Source of the DNA: an uncultured Eubacterium sp.
GTDB lineage: Bacteria; Bacillota; Clostridia; Lachnospirales; Lachnospiraceae
Direction: 5' to 3'
NCBI GenBank assembly: GCA_900548465.1
Contig: URKY01000005.1
Span: 51,062-115,061 of the forward strand
Length of the DNA: 64,000 nt
Shown here: one piece after another, positions 45,311 through 55,930 of the stretch
Layout of the letters: each line of letters starts with the position of its first letter
How positions within the stretch are numbered: position 1 is the stretch's first letter
Notes under the pieces: generated by a model
Seen by the model: the letters and a program-made list of their open reading frames with translations, nothing else
Database searches by the model: none
What the model was told of the DNA's origin: nothing
Translations under genes and position numbers: made by a program

Positions 45311-45380
45311 AAATGTTGCCTTCCGAGCGTGAAATAGCAAAAAGCATAGGAAAGCAACAAAGAAGCCCAAAGATTGACTA

Positions 45381-45426
45381 AAAAAAGAGTGCCGACATAA
45401 CAAAAGTTATGCGACACTCTTTTTTT
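45381..45426. terminator. Bidirectional terminator between convergent genes
   Basis: AAAAAAGAGTG (45381-45391) pairs with CACTCTTTTTT (45415-45425), with an inner CATAAC/GTTATG stem and AAAA loop. Confidence 0.8.
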
Positions 45427-45444
45427 ACAAATTAATATATCATT

Positions 45445-46959
45445 TTATATAGATTCAAATTCTTTTACAATTTCTTCATCAGGTGCTTTAGTCAGATGAC
45501 TGACTACAACAATAAATATGCTGGCAACAATAAATGCCGGAAGAAGTTCGTAAATATCAAGAACTCCGCCCATTGGACGAACAAGGAATTTCCAGATAAA
45601 TACCATGGCTCCGCCGGCAACCATACCGGAAATTGCACCATATTTGTTTGAACGTTTCCAGAATAAAGCGAATATCATAACAGGTCCGAAAGTAGCACCA
45701 AATCCTGCCCAGGCAAATGATACAATTTTAAATACATTGCTTGAAGGGTCGAGGGCTAAAAAGATAGCTACAACAGATATTGCTATAACAGAACATCTTG
45801 CAACAATAACATTAGCTCTTGGTGAAAGCTTAATTCCGAAGACGCCACCCATTAAATCCTCAGTAATACTTGAAGAGGCAGCTAAAAGCTGTGAATCTGA
45901 AGTTGACATTGTTGAAGCAAGAATTCCTGCTAAAATCACACCGGCAACTATAGCAAATAATAAGCCGTGAGAGCTTAGCACATGGGCTATGGAAACAATA
46001 ATAGTTTCTGAATCGCCAAGTGAACCGATAACGCCGGCTGAAGTCATGGCGTGACCGATAACACCAATTAAAAGTGCTATAGCCATGGCAATTACAACCC
46101 ATATACTTGCAATTCTTCTTGAAAGTTTAATTTTATCTTCGTGTTCAACAGCCATAAATCTTAATAAGATATGTGGCATACCAAAGTATCCAAGTCCCCA
46201 TGCCAAAGTTGAAATAATTGTTATTATTCCATATGGTGATGCGGAATTAGATGTGGCATCATATGATGAATTCAAACTTAAATATCCCGGAAGATCCTTA
46301 ACGTGTGAAATAACAGCATCCATTCCCCCAACAGAAGAAATACCGTAGAATATTACCGTGATTAATGCAACAGACATAATTATACTTTGAATAAAGTCTG
46401 TTATACTTGCGGCAAGAAATCCACCAAGTGAGGTATACGCAATAATTACAATAGCACTTATTACCATTGCTGTAACGTAATTCACTCCAAACAGTGAATG
46501 GAATAATTTTCCACATGCTGCAAATCCTGAAGCAGTATATGGAACAAAGAAAATAATAATAATTATTGCAGATATAGTTTTTAAAACTTTTTTGTCACGA
46601 TATCTGTTGGCAAAAAAGTCAGGAATTGTAATAGAATTTCCACATACAGCAGAATATTTTCTAAGACGTTTGGCAACTAAAAGCCAGTTTAGATATGTAC
46701 CTGTTGCAAGACCAACAATAGTCCAGAATACATCGCAAAGACCTGTAAGATATGCAAGTCCCGGAAGTCCCATAAGTAAGTAACTGCTCATGTCGGAAGC
46801 TTCTGCACTCATTGCCGTTACAAAAGGTCCAAGTTTTCTTCCTCCCAAATAAAAATCCCCTGAGTCGTTGTTTTTTTTGGCATAATAGATTCCAATTAAA
46901 ATTATTGAAAGCATATAGAAAATAATTGAAATCAGAATGCCAATTTCTGAAGTTTTCAT
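45445..46959 (-). CDS. putP: Sodium/proline symporter
   Basis: 504-aa member of the sodium:solute symporter family with thirteen hydrophobic segments. It has FYLGGRKLGPFVTAMSAEASDMSSYLLMGLPG, cited in part as SAEASDMSSYLLMG, the sodium/proline site of PutP; ASTMSTSDSQLLAASS later in the protein provides the second sodium site. Proline is the likely substrate. Transcribed opposite to the spoVA genes that flank it. Ribosome site AAGGAGAA precedes ATG 46959. Confidence 0.92.
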   Translation of the reverse strand: MKTSEIGILISIIFYMLSIILIGIYYAKKNNDSGDFYLGGRKLGPFVTAMSAEASDMSSYLLMGLPGLAYLTGLCDVFWTIVGLATGTYLNWLLVAKRLRKYSAVCGNSITIPDFFANRYRDKKVLKTISAIIIIIFFVPYTASGFAACGKLFHSLFGVNYVTAMVISAIVIIAYTSLGGFLAASITDFIQSIIMSVALITVIFYGISSVGGMDAVISHVKDLPGYLSLNSSYDATSNSASPYGIITIISTLAWGLGYFGMPHILLRFMAVEHEDKIKLSRRIASIWVVIAMAIALLIGVIGHAMTSAGVIGSLGDSETIIVSIAHVLSSHGLLFAIVAGVILAGILASTMSTSDSQLLAASSSITEDLMGGVFGIKLSPRANVIVARCSVIAISVVAIFLALDPSSNVFKIVSFAWAGFGATFGPVMIFALFWKRSNKYGAISGMVAGGAMVFIWKFLVRPMGGVLDIYELLPAFIVASIFIVVVSHLTKAPDEEIVKEFESI

Positions 46960-47038
46960 AAAGTTCTCCTTTTTTATATTTTTTGTCCATTATATTTTAT
47001 AGGAATATTACAATTTAATCAAGTAAAACAGAAAAGTG

Positions 47039-47067
47039 TAATAATTGCTTAAAATATGCAAATACTA
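47039..47067 (+). promoter_or_regulatory. Possible SigG-type promoter of spoVAD-spoVAE
   Basis: TAATA (47039-47043, 4 of 5 to GHATR), 17-bp spacer, AATACTA (47061-47067, 6 of 7 to CATACTA). Such a promoter would be needed because spoVAD is cut off from spoVAC. Confidence 0.4.
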
Positions 47068-47124
47068 ATATTGACTAAAATTTGTAAATAAAAAGTGTAA
47101 ACAGAAATTGTCAGAGGTGGAAAA

Positions 47125-48135
47125 ATGGGAAGAATGATAGGAAAGCAAAGTCTGGTTTTCGATAAACCTCCTTATATTATAGAGGGAGCATCAATAGTCG
47201 GACAAAAAGAGGGAGAAGGACCTTTAGGAAAATTATTCGATGTTGTGGAACAAAATCCAATGCTTGGGCAGGATTCGTGGGAAAAGGCAGAAAGTCTTTT
47301 GCAAAAAGAAGCCATACAGAAAGTATTATTTAAATCAAACATAAATAAAGAAGACATCCGATATATTTTTGCCGGGGATTTGCTTGGACAGTTAATTGCA
47401 TCCACGTTTGGTATATTGGAATTTGAAATTCCCTTCTTTGGACTGTATGGGGCATGCTCAACTATCGGGGAGGCACTTGGGATAGCAGCCATAACTGTGG
47501 AAGGAGGAAATGCTGACAATGTTATAGCGATAGCTTCCAGTCATTTTGCAAGTGCTGAAAGGCAGTTTAGATTCCCGTTGGCATATGGAAATCAGAGACC
47601 ATATGCGGCTACATGGACTGTTACAGGAGCCGGAGCAGTAATAATAGGAACAAAAAAAGGCTTTGCAAAAATCACAGGCATAACAACAGGGAAAATTGTG
47701 GATTATGGTGTAAAGGATGCACAAAATATGGGAGCATGCATGGCACCGGCAGCTGCAGATGTAATATACAGACATTTTAAGGATTTCGGAACTACACCAC
47801 AGGATTACGACAAGATAATTACAGGGGATTTAGGTGTAGTTGGGAAAACTATATTGTTTGATTTGTTAAACGAGAAAGGTTACGATATTTCAAAAGTCCA
47901 TATGGATTGCGGAATAGAAATGTTTGATGCAGGTATGCAGGACACACATGCAGGAGGAAGTGGCTGTGGCTGTGCAGCAACTGTACTTACGTCCTATGTA
48001 TTTAAACAGTTAAGAAAAGGTGCTTATAAAAAAATTCTTTTTATACCAACAGGAGCATTAATGTCACCCGTAAGTTTTAATGAAGGAAACAGTGTTCCGG
48101 GAATTGCGCATCTGGTTCAAATTGAAAGTTGTTAA
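47125..48135 (+). CDS. spoVAD: Stage V sporulation protein AD
   Basis: 336-aa thiolase-fold protein that binds dipicolinic acid. KQSLVFDKPPYI at the start, GLYGACSTIGEA, ASSHFASAERQFRFP, GDLGVVGK, DAGMQDTHAGGSGCGCAATV and a final IPTGALMSPVSFNEG are typical of SpoVAD. Start GAGGTGGAAAA-ATG 47125. Usual length. It is separated from spoVAC by 3.97 kb. SpoVAE follows by 33 bases. Confidence 0.95.
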   Translation: MGRMIGKQSLVFDKPPYIIEGASIVGQKEGEGPLGKLFDVVEQNPMLGQDSWEKAESLLQKEAIQKVLFKSNINKEDIRYIFAGDLLGQLIASTFGILEFEIPFFGLYGACSTIGEALGIAAITVEGGNADNVIAIASSHFASAERQFRFPLAYGNQRPYAATWTVTGAGAVIIGTKKGFAKITGITTGKIVDYGVKDAQNMGACMAPAAADVIYRHFKDFGTTPQDYDKIITGDLGVVGKTILFDLLNEKGYDISKVHMDCGIEMFDAGMQDTHAGGSGCGCAATVLTSYVFKQLRKGAYKKILFIPTGALMSPVSFNEGNSVPGIAHLVQIESC

Positions 48136-48168
48136 TTTATGAAGAAAAAATAATTAATGGGGGAAATT

Positions 48169-48522
48169 ATGATTTTTATTAAAAGTTTTCTTGTAGGCGG
48201 GGCAATTTGTGCAATTGTGCAAATATTTATAGACAAAACAAAACTGACGCCAGGAAGATTAATGGTAAGCCTTGTGTGCATAGGAGTAGTACTTGGAGCA
48301 GTAGGTATTTATGAACCCTTTTCAAAGTGGGCAGGATGTGGTGCAACAGTGCCGTTGCTTGGCTTTGGAAACAATCTCTGGAAAGGAATGAAAGAGGCAA
48401 TTCAGGATTATGGAGTATTGGGATTATTTAAAGGTGGGTTCACGTCAAGTGCGGTAGGAATATCCGGGGCTTTAATCTTTGGTTATCTGGCATCACTTAT
48501 TTTTAAGCCCAAAATGAAATGA
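48169..48522 (+). CDS. spoVAE: Stage V sporulation protein AE
   Basis: 117-aa membrane protein with four helices and the SpoVAE (AEb) features FLVGGAICAIVQIFIDKT, LTPGRLMV, CGATVPLLGFGN and GGFTSSAVGISGA. ATG 48169 follows TGGGGGAA; the in-frame ATG at 48157 overlaps that site and is rejected. Last gene of the spoVA set in this window. Confidence 0.93.
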   Translation: MIFIKSFLVGGAICAIVQIFIDKTKLTPGRLMVSLVCIGVVLGAVGIYEPFSKWAGCGATVPLLGFGNNLWKGMKEAIQDYGVLGLFKGGFTSSAVGISGALIFGYLASLIFKPKMK

Positions 48523-48629
48523 TAAAAAATGACATTTAGTAGTTGAAAATAAAATATTCATCTCATACTTAATAAAATAAAGAAAATTTATTATTTGCCT
48601 TACAAAATTAAGTTTAGAAAAAGCAAAGG

Positions 48630-48658
48630 TTGTAATAATAAGAAATTTACTATATAAT
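48630..48658 (+). promoter_or_regulatory. Promoter of gdhA
   Basis: TTGTAA (48630-48635), 17-bp spacer, TATAAT (48653-48658). Confidence 0.78.
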
Positions 48659-48660
48659 CT

Positions 48661-48676
48661 CTTTAGTGCACTAAAG
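48661..48676. promoter_or_regulatory. Perfect 16-bp palindrome at the gdhA start site
   Basis: CTTTAGTGCACTAAAG begins 2 bases after the -10 and covers the expected +1. Position and symmetry suggest a repressor operator. Confidence 0.6.
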
Positions 48677-48712
48677 TTATGAATATCAAACAAAGGTGAT
48701 GCACAAGATTAA

Positions 48713-50074
<1,362 letters not shown>

Positions 50075-50106
50075 TTAAGAAATGAATATATAATATATAT
50101 GAAAAG

Positions 50107-50147
50107 AGCTCTTCCAAAAGGCATTGTACTTTTGGGAGAGCTTTTTT
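50107..50147 (+). terminator. Intrinsic terminator after gdhA
   Basis: AGCTCTTCCAAAAG (50107-50120) pairs with CTTTTGGGAGAGCT (50129-50142), 8-nt loop, T run. Confidence 0.88.
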
Positions 50148-50266
50148 GAACGGTACTTTGTAAATGCAGATGAAAATACAAAGCAATAAATCAAAATATA
50201 AAAAATCCTTCCAATCAAAACTTTGAGTGGAAGGATTTAGTGTTATCTATATAATATTATATATTA

Positions 50267-52834
50267 TTATTCATTGCTATTGGTAGTTTTTTGAGCTGAA
50301 TTCTTAGTTTTGGCTTTAGTTGTAGGCTTTGTGCTACCTGTAGCTGCTTTTGTTGGCGTTTTATTACTACTTTTAGTTGTAGAAGATTCGCTGTTGGTTT
50401 TGCTATTGTATTTGCTGTTACTACTATAATTACCATTGTTATAGCTTGAATGATAACTGCATTTAGCAGGTTCAGTACCTTTTTTGTAATACTCAGTGTG
50501 AGTCTTTGGACAGACACCTTTAATAGCAGTTTTTCCGGAAGTATCACAAATCTGTACGGCTTTTACGTTTTCGCCCTTGTTAAATCCTTTAGGCTTATAT
50601 TTCTTTACATCATCTATCTGGTCCATTATTTTAGCCCATAATCTTTCGTGGTATGCCTGATCTCCGGAAAGAGATTTGTTTTCGTCATACCCTGTCCAAA
50701 TAGAAGCAGTCAGGTAAGGTGTATAACCGCAGAACCATAAATCATATTCGCTTGATGTTGTACCTGTTTTACCGGCAGCAACCATTCCGTTTGATAATTT
50801 ACATGCAGTACCGGTACCTTCAGTAACAACGCTTTCCATTGCCTCTGTAAGAAGAGCTGCAGTTTCTTTTTTTAATACAGTATGAGTTGTAGGTGTTGTA
50901 TTATCCAAAATAACACGACCGTTACTGTCTATTACCTGTGAATAAAAGGTAGGTTTTGTATAAGTTCCCTTGTTGGCGATGGTAGCATAAGCAGCTGTCA
51001 TTTCAAGGTTTGTAACACCATCTGTAATACCACCCAAAGCAAGTGGCTGGTTAATATCAGAAGATACTGAGCCGTCTTTTTCAACACGCTTGTCAACTAA
51101 AGTGGTAATACCAAAATTGCAAAGGTATTCGTAACCAAGCTGTGGTGTGATTTCAGTTAAAGTCTTTACTGCACAGACGTTCATTGACTGGGCAATTGCT
51201 TTCTTTACGGTAACAGTACCACGGTATCCTGAATACCAGTTGTTAACAGGTCTGCCGTTGGAATATCTGTAAGGTTCGTCGACAATTGTAGTAGACAATG
51301 TGTAACCCATAGTATCAATGGCGGGAGCATATGTGGATAAAACCTTAAAAGTAGAACCGGGCTGACGCGTTGAGTCAGTTGCACGATTGAGTGACATATT
51401 AACATTTTTCTTACCTCTGCCACCGACAATGGCTTTTACATATCCGGTGCGCTGATCCATTACCGTAAAGGTTGCCTGAGGCTGTGGGTTATAGTACAGA
51501 GTTTCGTACTGGGCGTATCCATTTTCCTTCTTCAGACCTTTTTTATAGTATTTCTTTTTCAAATGTTTTTTGTATGCTTTAATTTCAGCCTTCGCAGAAT
51601 CTTTAGAATAATAGATTAACTGATAATCCTTTTCTCCTAAAACAGATCTGTGATATTGTGCCATATCGCTTTCATCATAGTTATCAACTGTTCCGTCAGG
51701 ATTTTGTACTGACCATGCCCAGTTAATGGAGTAAGAAATATGGTAAGGGTAATTTGAATCATCGGAAACTTCCTTATCACAAATCTTTTGAATCTGAGAA
51801 TCCTGAGTAGAGTATATCTTTAAACCACCACTGTAAACTGCATTGTAAGCCTGAGTATATGAATAACCTTTTGTTTTCTGAAGATCCTCCATAACCTGCT
51901 GAATCAATGCGTCAACAAAATATGAGTTAACGGTTTCAGTACGTTTTTCAATTTTGTTGTTTACTTTCTGAATTCTTGAATAAACGTCATCCTTTATGGC
52001 CTCTTTGTATTGTGCCTTTGTAATGTGGCCTGCATCACGCATATTCTTTAAGATTTTCTTTCTACGTTTCGCATTATTTTTCGGATTGATAATAGGATCG
52101 TAGAAAGAAGGATTCTGGGTTATGGCTGCTATAACTCCTGATTCGGAAATCGTTATTTTGCTTACATTTTTATTAAAATATCTAAGGGAAGCTGCCTGTA
52201 CACCAAGAGTATTTGAACCTAAGTTAATGGTGTTTAGATAAGCCTCTAGTATAGTGTCCTTTGAAGTTACCTTTTCCAATTGTAATGCAAGGTACTGTTC
52301 CTGAATCTTTCTCTTAAGAGAAGAAATAAAATTATTTTCACTTGTCCAGTCGGTAAAGACGTTATTCTTTAAAACCTGCTGGGTAAGAGTACTGGCACCT
52401 TCAGTAGCATGCATTGTGGTAACGGCAATAAGGGCGGCACGACCAATGCCTTGAATGTCAATTCCGTTATGTTCATAAAATCTGGCATCTTCGGTATCAA
52501 TAAATGCCCAACGAAGATGAACCGGAACCTGATCAAGGCTTACCTTTATTCTGTTAGAACCTGATGTTATGAGTTTCGCAATCTGTTTATTGTTTATGTC
52601 ATACACTGTCGTAGAGTATGAGGAAGGTACGATGGAAACATCATTAATATCAGGTGAATTCTTAATTATTCCATGTAAAATACCAAGGAATAAAAAACTC
52701 ACTGTAATTACTAAAAGTAAAAGTATATATAATAAAACTTTTAATGTACCGACTAAGGACTTTGAAACAACCTTTTTCTGAAGGGAAACAAGGTCTTTTT
52801 GTTTGTCCATAGTTTCTTTGTAACCAAAATTCAT
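50267..52834 (-). CDS. Class A penicillin-binding protein (PBP1A type)
   Basis: 855-aa bifunctional peptidoglycan synthase. Cytoplasmic start, membrane helix at about 28-53, GT51 glycosyltransferase domain with EDARFYEHNGID and EGASTLTQQ, then a transpeptidase domain with SxxK in PGSTFKVL, SMN in QSMNVCA and KTGTT. The last 80 residues are a Ser/Thr/Lys/Asn-rich low-complexity tail, likely in the wall. An insertion between the two domains (about 375-465) is Lys/Tyr-rich. ATG 52834 follows AGGAGG. Confidence 0.94.
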   Translation of the reverse strand: MNFGYKETMDKQKDLVSLQKKVVSKSLVGTLKVLLYILLLLVITVSFLFLGILHGIIKNSPDINDVSIVPSSYSTTVYDINNKQIAKLITSGSNRIKVSLDQVPVHLRWAFIDTEDARFYEHNGIDIQGIGRAALIAVTTMHATEGASTLTQQVLKNNVFTDWTSENNFISSLKRKIQEQYLALQLEKVTSKDTILEAYLNTINLGSNTLGVQAASLRYFNKNVSKITISESGVIAAITQNPSFYDPIINPKNNAKRRKKILKNMRDAGHITKAQYKEAIKDDVYSRIQKVNNKIEKRTETVNSYFVDALIQQVMEDLQKTKGYSYTQAYNAVYSGGLKIYSTQDSQIQKICDKEVSDDSNYPYHISYSINWAWSVQNPDGTVDNYDESDMAQYHRSVLGEKDYQLIYYSKDSAKAEIKAYKKHLKKKYYKKGLKKENGYAQYETLYYNPQPQATFTVMDQRTGYVKAIVGGRGKKNVNMSLNRATDSTRQPGSTFKVLSTYAPAIDTMGYTLSTTIVDEPYRYSNGRPVNNWYSGYRGTVTVKKAIAQSMNVCAVKTLTEITPQLGYEYLCNFGITTLVDKRVEKDGSVSSDINQPLALGGITDGVTNLEMTAAYATIANKGTYTKPTFYSQVIDSNGRVILDNTTPTTHTVLKKETAALLTEAMESVVTEGTGTACKLSNGMVAAGKTGTTSSEYDLWFCGYTPYLTASIWTGYDENKSLSGDQAYHERLWAKIMDQIDDVKKYKPKGFNKGENVKAVQICDTSGKTAIKGVCPKTHTEYYKKGTEPAKCSYHSSYNNGNYSSNSKYNSKTNSESSTTKSSNKTPTKAATGSTKPTTKAKTKNSAQKTTNSNE

Positions 52835-52933
52835 GAAAAACCTCCTATTCCGTTCAATTATAACAAAATTAAATAATTAAATAAAGGGGAAAAATGTCGA
52901 GGTTAAAAGGATAAATTTAAAGGATAAGTAACT

Positions 52934-52968
52934 AAAAAAACTCCACCTTACCGGTAAGTAAGAGGAGT
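52934..52968 (-). terminator. Intrinsic terminator of the XRE gene
   Basis: On the minus strand ACTCC...GGAGT brackets the perfect palindrome CTTACCGGTAAG and is followed by seven T. Confidence 0.7.
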
Positions 52969-52972
52969 AATT

Positions 52973-53302
52973 TTAATCCAAATCAAGAAGTTTATGAATG
53001 GCTTCATGCAATTCAGGGTGTTCACGATATTTCTTTATCAATTCCTGTTCTGATTTGGTTATTGTAAAACTTGCCCTGTCAGTATAGCCAAACTCTTTTA
53101 AAACATCATTTATATGGTATATGTCACATAAAATCATAAATGTGTCAGCATTGGGTTGCGCCTGTCCGCTTTCCCATCCGTAAATAGTTTTTTCTGCCAC
53201 ATTCAAAGATCTTTCTTTTAGCTTCTTTGAAACTTCATGGACGGATAAGTCATTCTGTTTTCTACATTTCTTTAGCACAGGGGCTATTTTTATATTTGCC
53301 AT
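52973..53302 (-). CDS. XRE-family helix-turn-helix regulator
   Basis: 109 aa. N-terminal Cro/cI-type HTH at about 7-62 (VLKKCRKQNDLSVHEVSKKL, KTIYGWESGQAQPNADTFM), then a short C-terminal helix region with KSEQELIKKYREHPELH. Typical of small Firmicute repressors without a known ligand. AAAGGAT precedes ATG 53302. It is divergent from the small HTH gene at 53467 and could bind the palindrome at 53397-53415. Confidence 0.88.
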   Translation of the reverse strand: MANIKIAPVLKKCRKQNDLSVHEVSKKLKERSLNVAEKTIYGWESGQAQPNADTFMILCDIYHINDVLKEFGYTDRASFTITKSEQELIKKYREHPELHEAIHKLLDLD

Positions 53303-53333
53303 TTTTATATCCTTTCAAGGGTGTTCTCCTTGT

Positions 53334-53362
53334 ATTTTATATTAACAATTTTTATGCGTCAA
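53334..53362 (-). promoter_or_regulatory. Promoter of the XRE gene
   Basis: Minus strand TTGACG (53357-53362), 17-bp spacer, TAAAAT (53334-53339). Confidence 0.6.
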
Positions 53363-53391
53363 CAAATTCTCGATACACAAGAAAAAACAGA

Positions 53392-53420
53392 TTGTAATTC
53401 TTATTAAATAAGAATATAAT
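53392..53420 (+). promoter_or_regulatory. Promoter with a palindrome filling its spacer
   Basis: TTGTAA (53392-53397), 17-bp spacer, TATAAT (53415-53420). The palindrome ATTCTTATT-A-AATAAGAAT (53397-53415) occupies exactly the spacer. Confidence 0.68.
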
Positions 53421-53466
53421 GGGCTTATATTAGGAAAATTCTGGGAAAATGGGAAAGGATTTGGGT

Positions 53467-53658
53467 ATGGGAATATCTGAAAATATAATAAATTATATAA
53501 AAGAAAATAAAATCTCCATTCCGGATATATCAAAAAGTACAGGAATATCGGAAGAAAAATTAACGGATACTAAAACTGTATTTTTAGCAGGAGAGTTGTT
53601 AGAAATATGTAGTTTTTTAAATATTGAACCAACCCGGTTTTTTAAGGAGAAAAAATGA
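53467..53658 (+). CDS. Small helix-turn-helix protein
   Basis: 63 aa: MGISENIINYIKENKISIPDI then SKSTGISEEKL and a C-terminal AGELLEICSFLNIEPTRFF. The pattern is a minimal Cro/XRE HTH with little else. ATG 53467 is chosen because GGAAAGGA lies upstream; ATG 53449 is an in-frame alternative. Its stop overlaps the next start (ATGA), so the two are coupled. It may be the autorepressor of this pair. Confidence 0.68.
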   Translation: MGISENIINYIKENKISIPDISKSTGISEEKLTDTKTVFLAGELLEICSFLNIEPTRFFKEKK

Positions 53659-54425
53659 TTATTAGAACTGACAGGAGTAAAGAAATACCTTTATTTATAC
53701 AGGACGAAGACAGGGAAATCGTTAATAATTTTGAATTTCCATGTAGCTTTATAATAAATGGAGGCACATACGTTATTCTAAAAACTTTAGAAATAACCCA
53801 TAAGAAAAGATTTGACTTGATTTTTTTATATAAAAACAGTAGTAAGAGAGTTATGGAAGAAGCAAAGAAATTATTATCAAAAGAGGGAGTGTTAATATAT
53901 AAGGAAGAAATTCATAATAATGAATATAAAAAATATATAGAAAACAGCAATAGGAATGCCATAATTTTAGATGTGGACTGTGAAGATGTAATTATAGGAG
54001 AAATAACAGACCGGCTAAACAGTAATGGGGCAGAAAGGAAGTTTGTCCTGTGTGGTAATTTTGAAAAAGAACAAAATATATATATCAAAATACGGGAGGC
54101 TGTAGAGAAGAATAAGACATTAAATTTAAAATATTATGACTCGCAAAAGATTCATACCCGTGAAGGATTAGAAAATGTTGAACAGACAGTAAAATTATAT
54201 CTTGATGAATTAATATGTCTGGATAACCATAGAGAAATCCTTGATAAAGTATTTACGGTGTTTAACAAAACAGAGGCAGAAATCGGCATATGTAATAAGA
54301 TGCCGGACAATGCAAAAGTATATATATGGAAGAATGTGAAATTAAACGAAAAGCAAAAACAATGCATCAGAAAAAAGAATTGCGAATTAATTCAGATTCC
54401 TGATGCATATTTTAAGTTAATATAA
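53655..54425 (+). CDS. Hypothetical protein coupled to the HTH gene
   Basis: 256 aa, soluble, basic, with alternating strands and helices (FDLIFLYKNSS, AIILDVDCEDVII, ERKFVLCGNFEKE, KVYIWKNVKL). The middle resembles a Rossmann-like or receiver-like core (hydrophobic strand then DVD), but no nucleotide-binding loop or catalytic motif is recognisable. No signal or membrane segment. Coupled to the upstream HTH gene by ATGA overlap and convergent with the MATE gene (7-base gap). Confidence 0.72.
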   Translation: MIIRTDRSKEIPLFIQDEDREIVNNFEFPCSFIINGGTYVILKTLEITHKKRFDLIFLYKNSSKRVMEEAKKLLSKEGVLIYKEEIHNNEYKKYIENSNRNAIILDVDCEDVIIGEITDRLNSNGAERKFVLCGNFEKEQNIYIKIREAVEKNKTLNLKYYDSQKIHTREGLENVEQTVKLYLDELICLDNHREILDKVFTVFNKTEAEIGICNKMPDNAKVYIWKNVKLNEKQKQCIRKKNCELIQIPDAYFKLI

Positions 54426-54432
54426 GTAATAA

Positions 54433-55824
54433 TTATTCAACGATAGTGTTAAGCCATGTTCCGCGTTTTACTAAAATAAATCCGATAATTGCCTTTAACA
54501 CATCTAACAGACTTATACATAAAAACATCCATACAATGGGCATTGTAGTTCCATGGGCAAGCAGCATTGCCACAGGCACATTTACAACCCAGATAAAACC
54601 GCTGTCAAATATAAAGGTCATTATGGTTTTGCCACCACTTCGAAGAGTGAAATATGCAGCATTGGTAAATGCATTAAAAGGCGTCGCTACAACAAAAGCA
54701 AGAATAAATCTTGTGGCAAGATACCTTATTTCTCCGGTAGTGTTGTACATTCTTGGAAAGAATATGGAGGCGAAAACAAGAATTGCCGAAACACCCAGAG
54801 ATATAAGCAGTGAAAAAACAATCATCTTTCTATCAGTATCTTTTGCTTCTTTGACTTTTCCTGCACCAAGAAGCTGCCCTACAACTATGGAAATTGCAAC
54901 TCCCATAGTTAGAAATACTGTATTTACTACATTGTTAATAGTATTTGCAATGTTAAGACCGGCAACAGCCGCAAGCCCTCTGGTGGATAATGCCTGAGTT
55001 TGCATTGTTATGCCGGCTGCCCAGAGAAATTCATTGAGAAGTAAAGGGGTACCTGTAATTACAACCTTTTTTACAAGAGATGCAGGGACATAAAGACTTC
55101 TATAAACTCCTCTAATAAATTTATATTTATCAGAATGGCTGTGAGTATAGAAAATCAGGTATCCGCATTCAATAAATCTGGAAAGAACCGTGGCAATGGC
55201 AGCACCGGCAACCCCTAACTTTGGAAATCCCAATAAACCAAATATCAAAAGAGCATTAAAAACTAAATCTACAACAACTGCAATAATTCCGGCAACCATT
55301 GGAACCATAGTCTGTCCGGCTTCCTTTAAAGTGGTGCTGTAACAGTTTGATATTACAAAAGGAATTATGCTTAATAACATAATGTACAAAAATTCTTTAG
55401 CATATTTGTAAGTTGCATCTATGTTCCCAGAATTTCCCCCTTCATGTAAAAACATATTGATAAGGGGATTATGCAATATAATAAAAGTAGAAAGACTGAC
55501 TACAATTATTAACAGTCCGATTATTAATTTCATTCTAAAAACATTACGTACACCTTTGTCATTCTTTTGTCCAAAATACTGGGCAGAAAAAATTCCGGCT
55601 CCGGACATCCCACCAAATACCGCAAGATTGAAAACGAAAATAAGTTGGTTGACGACAGCCACGCCTGTCATCTGGTCAGTTCCTACTTTACCAACCATTA
55701 CATTGTCCAATAATGCGACTATATTAGTAAAAAGACTTTGTATAACAATAGGAAGAGCAATGGCAAGAATCATTTTGTAAAAATTTTTATTGCCGAAATA
55801 CTTTGTCCTTATATTAGATTTCAT
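54433..55824 (-). CDS. MATE-family efflux pump
   Basis: 463-aa transporter with twelve hydrophobic helices in two homologous halves. Signatures: ALPIVIQSLFTNIVALLDN with DNVMVGKVG, then GISAQY-like GAGIFSAQYFGQKND, and the second-half copy with GVAISIVVGQLLGAGKVKEA. Exports cationic or drug-like compounds with Na+ or H+. AGGAGG precedes ATG 55824. Divergent from the hrcA operon. Confidence 0.92.
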   Translation of the reverse strand: MKSNIRTKYFGNKNFYKMILAIALPIVIQSLFTNIVALLDNVMVGKVGTDQMTGVAVVNQLIFVFNLAVFGGMSGAGIFSAQYFGQKNDKGVRNVFRMKLIIGLLIIVVSLSTFIILHNPLINMFLHEGGNSGNIDATYKYAKEFLYIMLLSIIPFVISNCYSTTLKEAGQTMVPMVAGIIAVVVDLVFNALLIFGLLGFPKLGVAGAAIATVLSRFIECGYLIFYTHSHSDKYKFIRGVYRSLYVPASLVKKVVITGTPLLLNEFLWAAGITMQTQALSTRGLAAVAGLNIANTINNVVNTVFLTMGVAISIVVGQLLGAGKVKEAKDTDRKMIVFSLLISLGVSAILVFASIFFPRMYNTTGEIRYLATRFILAFVVATPFNAFTNAAYFTLRSGGKTIMTFIFDSGFIWVVNVPVAMLLAHGTTMPIVWMFLCISLLDVLKAIIGFILVKRGTWLNTIVE

Positions 55825-55930
55825 GGTAAACCTCCTAATTTAAAGTGGTAGATAGTAGGATAACATATTTGGTATAAAATACACAATATTTAGTTCACAA
55901 ATTATTTACAAATCTTTTTAAAATAAAGTG

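Noticed and set aside
8182..45325. Fourteen-base motif AATGTTGCYTTCCG just after two stop codons (8182-8195 and 45312-45325)
   Set aside because: With one mismatch, many such 14-mer pairs are expected by chance in 64 kb, and flanking sequence does not match.
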